Shown piece after piece: positions 61,112-64,000 of a stretch of DNA of 64,000 bases. The translations under genes were made by a program, and so were the position numbers. Under the pieces are notes generated by a model. That model had not been told where the DNA came from. It saw only the letters and a list, made by a program, of their open reading frames with translations, and did not search any database. Origin of the DNA: Burkholderia pseudomultivorans (lineage in GTDB: Bacteria; Pseudomonadota; Gammaproteobacteria; Burkholderiales; Burkholderiaceae); NCBI RefSeq assembly GCF_902499075.1, contig NZ_CABVPP010000002.1, positions 62,001 through 126,000 on the forward strand. The letters run 5' to 3'. Every line of letters begins with the position of its first letter. The stretch's first letter is position 1.

Positions 61112-64000
61112 ATGCCAGACAACGCTTCCACCTCGCCCGTTCCGCGCATCAAGCCCGGCCAGCGCTTCGCCTTCGATGGCGCGCACGGCTCCGCCGACGC
61201 GCTCGCCATCGCCCGCTATCTCGCCGACAACCGCCACGACGTGCCGCTGCTCGCGGTCATCTGCGCGAACGCAGTCGACGCGCAGCGGCTCTCGCAGGAA
61301 ATCCGCTATTTCTCGCCCGACGCGCGCGTACGCCTGCTGCCGGACTGGGAAACGCTGCCGTACGACACGTTCTCGCCGCACCAGGATCTCGTGTCCGAGC
61401 GTCTCGCGACGCTGCACGACCTCGGCGAGGGCCGCTGCGACATCCTGCTGGTGCCCGCGACGACCGCGCTGTACCGGATGCCGCCCGCGTCGTTCATGGC
61501 CGCCTACACGTTCGCGTTCGCGCAGGGCGAGCGGCTCGACGAGGCGAAGCTGAAGGCGCAGCTGACGCTGGCCGGCTACGAGCACGTGAGCCAGGTCGTG
61601 CGGCCCGGCGAATACTGCGTGCGCGGCTCGCTGATCGACCTGTTCCCGATGGGCTCGCCGCTGCCGTACCGGATCGACCTGTTCGACGACCAGGTCGACT
61701 CGATCCGCGCGTTCGATCCCGACACGCAGCGCAGCCTCTATCCGGTGCGCGACGTGCGCCTGCTGCCCGGCCGCGAGTTTCCGTTCGACGAAGCCGCGCG
61801 CACGGCCTTTCGCAGCCGCTGGCGCGAGACCTTCGAAGGCGACCCGAGCCGCGCGCCGATCTACAAGGACATCGGCAACGGCGTGCCGTCGGCCGGCATC
61901 GAGTACTACCTGCCGCTGTTCTTCGACGAAACCGCGACGCTGTTCCACTACCTGCCGCAGAACGCGCACCTGGTGTTCACCGGCGATCTCGACGCGTCGA
62001 TCCGGCGCTTCACCGCCGATACGCGGCAGCGCCACGCGTTCCTGTCGCACGACCGCGAGCGGCCGATCCTCGAGCCGCAGCGGCTGTTCCTGTCCGACGA
62101 GGACTTCTTCACGCTCGCGAAACCGTTCGCGCGCGTCGTGCTGCCCGCGCAGCCGTCCGGCGGCTGGGCGACCGCGCTGCCCGACCTGTCGGTCGACCGT
62201 CATGCGGACGATCCGCTCGCCGCGCTGCGCACCTTCGTCGAAACGTCCGGCAAGCGCGTGCTGCTGACCGTCGAGTCGGCCGGCCGCCGCGAGACGATCC
62301 TGCAGCTGCTCGCCGAGCATCATCTGCGCCCCGCTGCGAACGATCACTTCGCGGGCTGGCTGGAAAGCGACGCGCGCTTCGCGCTCGGCGTCGCGCCGCT
62401 CGCGAGCGGCTTCGCGGTGCCGGGCGAAGGCTACGCGGTCGTCACCGAGACCGAGCTGTACGGCACGCTCGGCCGCCGCGCGGGCCGCCGCCGGCAGGAA
62501 CAGGCGAGCAACGTCGACGCGATGGTGCGCGACCTGTCGGAGCTGAAAGTCGGCGACCCGGTCGTCCACGCGCAGCACGGCATCGGCCGTTACATGGGCC
62601 TCGTGTCGATGGATCTCGGCGAAGGCGAAACCGAATTCCTGCATCTCGAATACGCGGGTGACAGCAAGCTGTACGTGCCGGTCGCGCAACTGCACGTGAT
62701 CTCGCGCTACAGCGGCGCCGATCCGGACAGCGCGCCGCTGCACGCGCTCGGCTCGGGCCAGTGGGAGCGCGCGAAGCGCAAGGCCGCGCAGCAGATCCGC
62801 GACACCGCGGCCGAGCTGCTGAACCTGTACGCGCGCCGCGCCGCGCGCGAAGGCCATGCGTTCGCGCTCGAGCCGCGCGACTACGTGAAGTTCGCGGAAA
62901 GCTTCGGCTTCGAGGAAACGCCCGACCAGGCGGCGGCGATCGCCGCCGTGATCGGCGACATGACGAGCGGCAAGCCGATGGACCGCCTCGTGTGCGGCGA
63001 CGTCGGCTTCGGCAAGACCGAAGTCGCGCTGCGCGCGGCGTTCATCGCGGTGATGGGCGGCAAGCAGGTCGCGCTGCTGTCGCCGACCACGCTGCTCGCC
63101 GAGCAGCATACGCAGACCTTCGCCGACCGCTTCGCGGACTGGCCGGTGCGCATCGTCGAGCTGTCGCGCTTCAAGACCACCAAGGAAGTGAACGCAGCGA
63201 TCGCGCAGATCAACGAAGGCAGCGTCGACATCGTGATCGGCACGCACAAGCTGCTGTCGTCGGACGTGCAGTTCAAGCGGCTCGGGCTCGTGATCATCGA
63301 CGAGGAACACCGCTTCGGCGTGCGCCAGAAGGAAGCGCTGAAGGCGCTGCGCGCGGAAGTCGACGTGCTGACGCTGACCGCGACGCCGATCCCGCGCACG
63401 CTCGGGATGGCGCTCGAAGGGCTGCGCGACTTCTCGGTGATCGCGACCGCGCCGCAGAAGCGGCTCGCGATCAAGACCTTCGTGCGCCGCGAGGAGGAAA
63501 GCGTAATCCGCGAGGCGATGCTGCGCGAGCTGAAGCGCGGCGGCCAGGTCTACTTCCTGCACAACGAGGTCGAGACGATCGAGAATCGCAAGGCGATGCT
63601 CGAGGAGCTGGTGCCCGAGGCGCGCATCGCGATCGCGCACGGGCAGATGCACGAGCGCGAGCTCGAGCGCGTGATGCGCGATTTCGTCGGGCAGCGCGCG
63701 AACGTGCTGCTGTGCACGACCATCATCGAGACGGGCATCGACGTGCCGAGCGCGAACACGATCATCATGCATCGCGCGGACAAGTTCGGCCTCGCGCAGC
63801 TGCACCAGCTGCGCGGCCGCGTCGGCCGCTCGCACCACCAGGCGTATGCGTACCTGCTCGTGCACGATCCGCAGGCGCTGACCAAGCAGGCGCAGCGCCG
63901 GCTCGAAGCGATCCAGCAGATGGAGGAACTCGGCTCGGGCTTCTATCTCGCGATGCACGACCTCGAGATCCGCGGCACCGGCGAGGTGCTCGGCGACAAG
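61112..64000 (+). CDS. mfd: Mfd, transcription-repair coupling factor (cut by the window edge)
   Basis: The first 963 codons of Mfd, which removes stalled RNA polymerase and recruits UvrA. The UvrB-homology region (LLPDWETLPYDTFSPHQDLV) and the RNA-polymerase-interacting region (DPVVHAQHGIGRYMGLVSMD) are present. The SF2 motor includes LVCGDVGFGKTEVALRAAFI (motif I), LVIIDEEHRFGVRQ (DEEH box), LTATPIPRTLGMALEGLRDF and TTIIETGIDVPSANTIIMHR. The C-terminal end (about 190 residues) lies outside the window. The ATG at 61112 gives MPDNASTSPVPRIKPG; the spacing to ispD is consistent with divergent promoters. Confidence 0.97.
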   Translation, partial: MPDNASTSPVPRIKPGQRFAFDGAHGSADALAIARYLADNRHDVPLLAVICANAVDAQRLSQEIRYFSPDARVRLLPDWETLPYDTFSPHQDLVSERLATLHDLGEGRCDILLVPATTALYRMPPASFMAAYTFAFAQGERLDEAKLKAQLTLAGYEHVSQVVRPGEYCVRGSLIDLFPMGSPLPYRIDLFDDQVDSIRAFDPDTQRSLYPVRDVRLLPGREFPFDEAARTAFRSRWRETFEGDPSRAPIYKDIGNGVPSAGIEYYLPLFFDETATLFHYLPQNAHLVFTGDLDASIRRFTADTRQRHAFLSHDRERPILEPQRLFLSDEDFFTLAKPFARVVLPAQPSGGWATALPDLSVDRHADDPLAALRTFVETSGKRVLLTVESAGRRETILQLLAEHHLRPAANDHFAGWLESDARFALGVAPLASGFAVPGEGYAVVTETELYGTLGRRAGRRRQEQASNVDAMVRDLSELKVGDPVVHAQHGIGRYMGLVSMDLGEGETEFLHLEYAGDSKLYVPVAQLHVISRYSGADPDSAPLHALGSGQWERAKRKAAQQIRDTAAELLNLYARRAAREGHAFALEPRDYVKFAESFGFEETPDQAAAIAAVIGDMTSGKPMDRLVCGDVGFGKTEVALRAAFIAVMGGKQVALLSPTTLLAEQHTQTFADRFADWPVRIVELSRFKTTKEVNAAIAQINEGSVDIVIGTHKLLSSDVQFKRLGLVIIDEEHRFGVRQKEALKALRAEVDVLTLTATPIPRTLGMALEGLRDFSVIATAPQKRLAIKTFVRREEESVIREAMLRELKRGGQVYFLHNEVETIENRKAMLEELVPEARIAIAHGQMHERELERVMRDFVGQRANVLLCTTIIETGIDVPSANTIIMHRADKFGLAQLHQLRGRVGRSHHQAYAYLLVHDPQALTKQAQRRLEAIQQMEELGSGFYLAMHDLEIRGTGEVLGDK

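Overview
The window is chromosomal DNA from a high-GC beta-proteobacterium, almost certainly a Burkholderia (probably the B. cepacia complex). The evidence is the lon-clpX-clpP-tig order, the GC-rich codon use, the porin type, the OmpR/EnvZ and AhpC/AhpD pairs, and the ispD-ispF-mfd arrangement. Identification is from protein recognition only; the species is not resolved.

Host, left flank (1 to about 13.69 kb): the start of lon, then clpX, clpP and tig on the minus strand form the cytosolic proteolysis and folding cluster. A glycerate kinase and a MarR regulator follow on the plus strand, then a PanE-like reductase and a LuxR-type regulator on the minus strand. The LuxR gene diverges from a porin / MFS transporter / histone-deacetylase-like amidohydrolase run that looks like an uptake-and-deacetylation unit. 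Two small host proteins and a bidirectional terminator complete the flank.

Prophage (about 13.7 to 51.54 kb, roughly 37.8 kb): a podovirus-like prophage lies against a tRNA-Leu(UAG). Nearly all genes are on the minus strand and many are joined by 4-base ATGA overlaps. Read in transcription order (right to left), the integrase comes first, then a RelE/HigB-type toxin-antitoxin pair. Next is an accessory block holding a sigma-factor-like protein, a membrane protein on the opposite strand, an unusual structured leader and a 357-residue protein of unknown function. A control region with an Arc-type repressor and an AlpA-like protein follows. The replication genes encode a ParB-like protein, an SF2 helicase and a Toprim primase, preceded by the remnant of a DNA methyltransferase. 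A poorly coding gap with a tRNA-like fold leads into the packaging and head genes (terS, terL, portal, scaffold, SU10/HK97-type capsid protein). After these come adaptor and stabilisation proteins, ejection proteins including a 1000-residue peptidoglycan-hydrolase fusion, a holin/endolysin/Rz/Rz1 lysis cassette, and two fibre proteins. A plus-strand exported protein sits at the extreme left end. There are no tape-measure or sheath genes, which supports a short-tailed virion. All core modules appear intact, so the element may be inducible.

Host, right flank (51.54 to 64.0 kb): tRNA-Leu, a squalene/phytoene-synthase family protein, a DUF1501/DUF1800 pair, a small secreted protein, ompR-envZ, ahpC-ahpD with clear promoter and terminators, ispD-ispF, and the first 963 codons of mfd.

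The most unexplained features are all in the prophage. One is a promoter-to-terminator unit on the strand opposite the late operon (29.20-29.37 kb). Others are the multi-hairpin leader at 47.40-47.51 kb, a sigma-like regulator, and a possible BECR-type nuclease domain in a virion-module protein. There is also a tRNA-like structure near 39.65 kb and a His-rich 27-base tandem repeat in a fibre gene.
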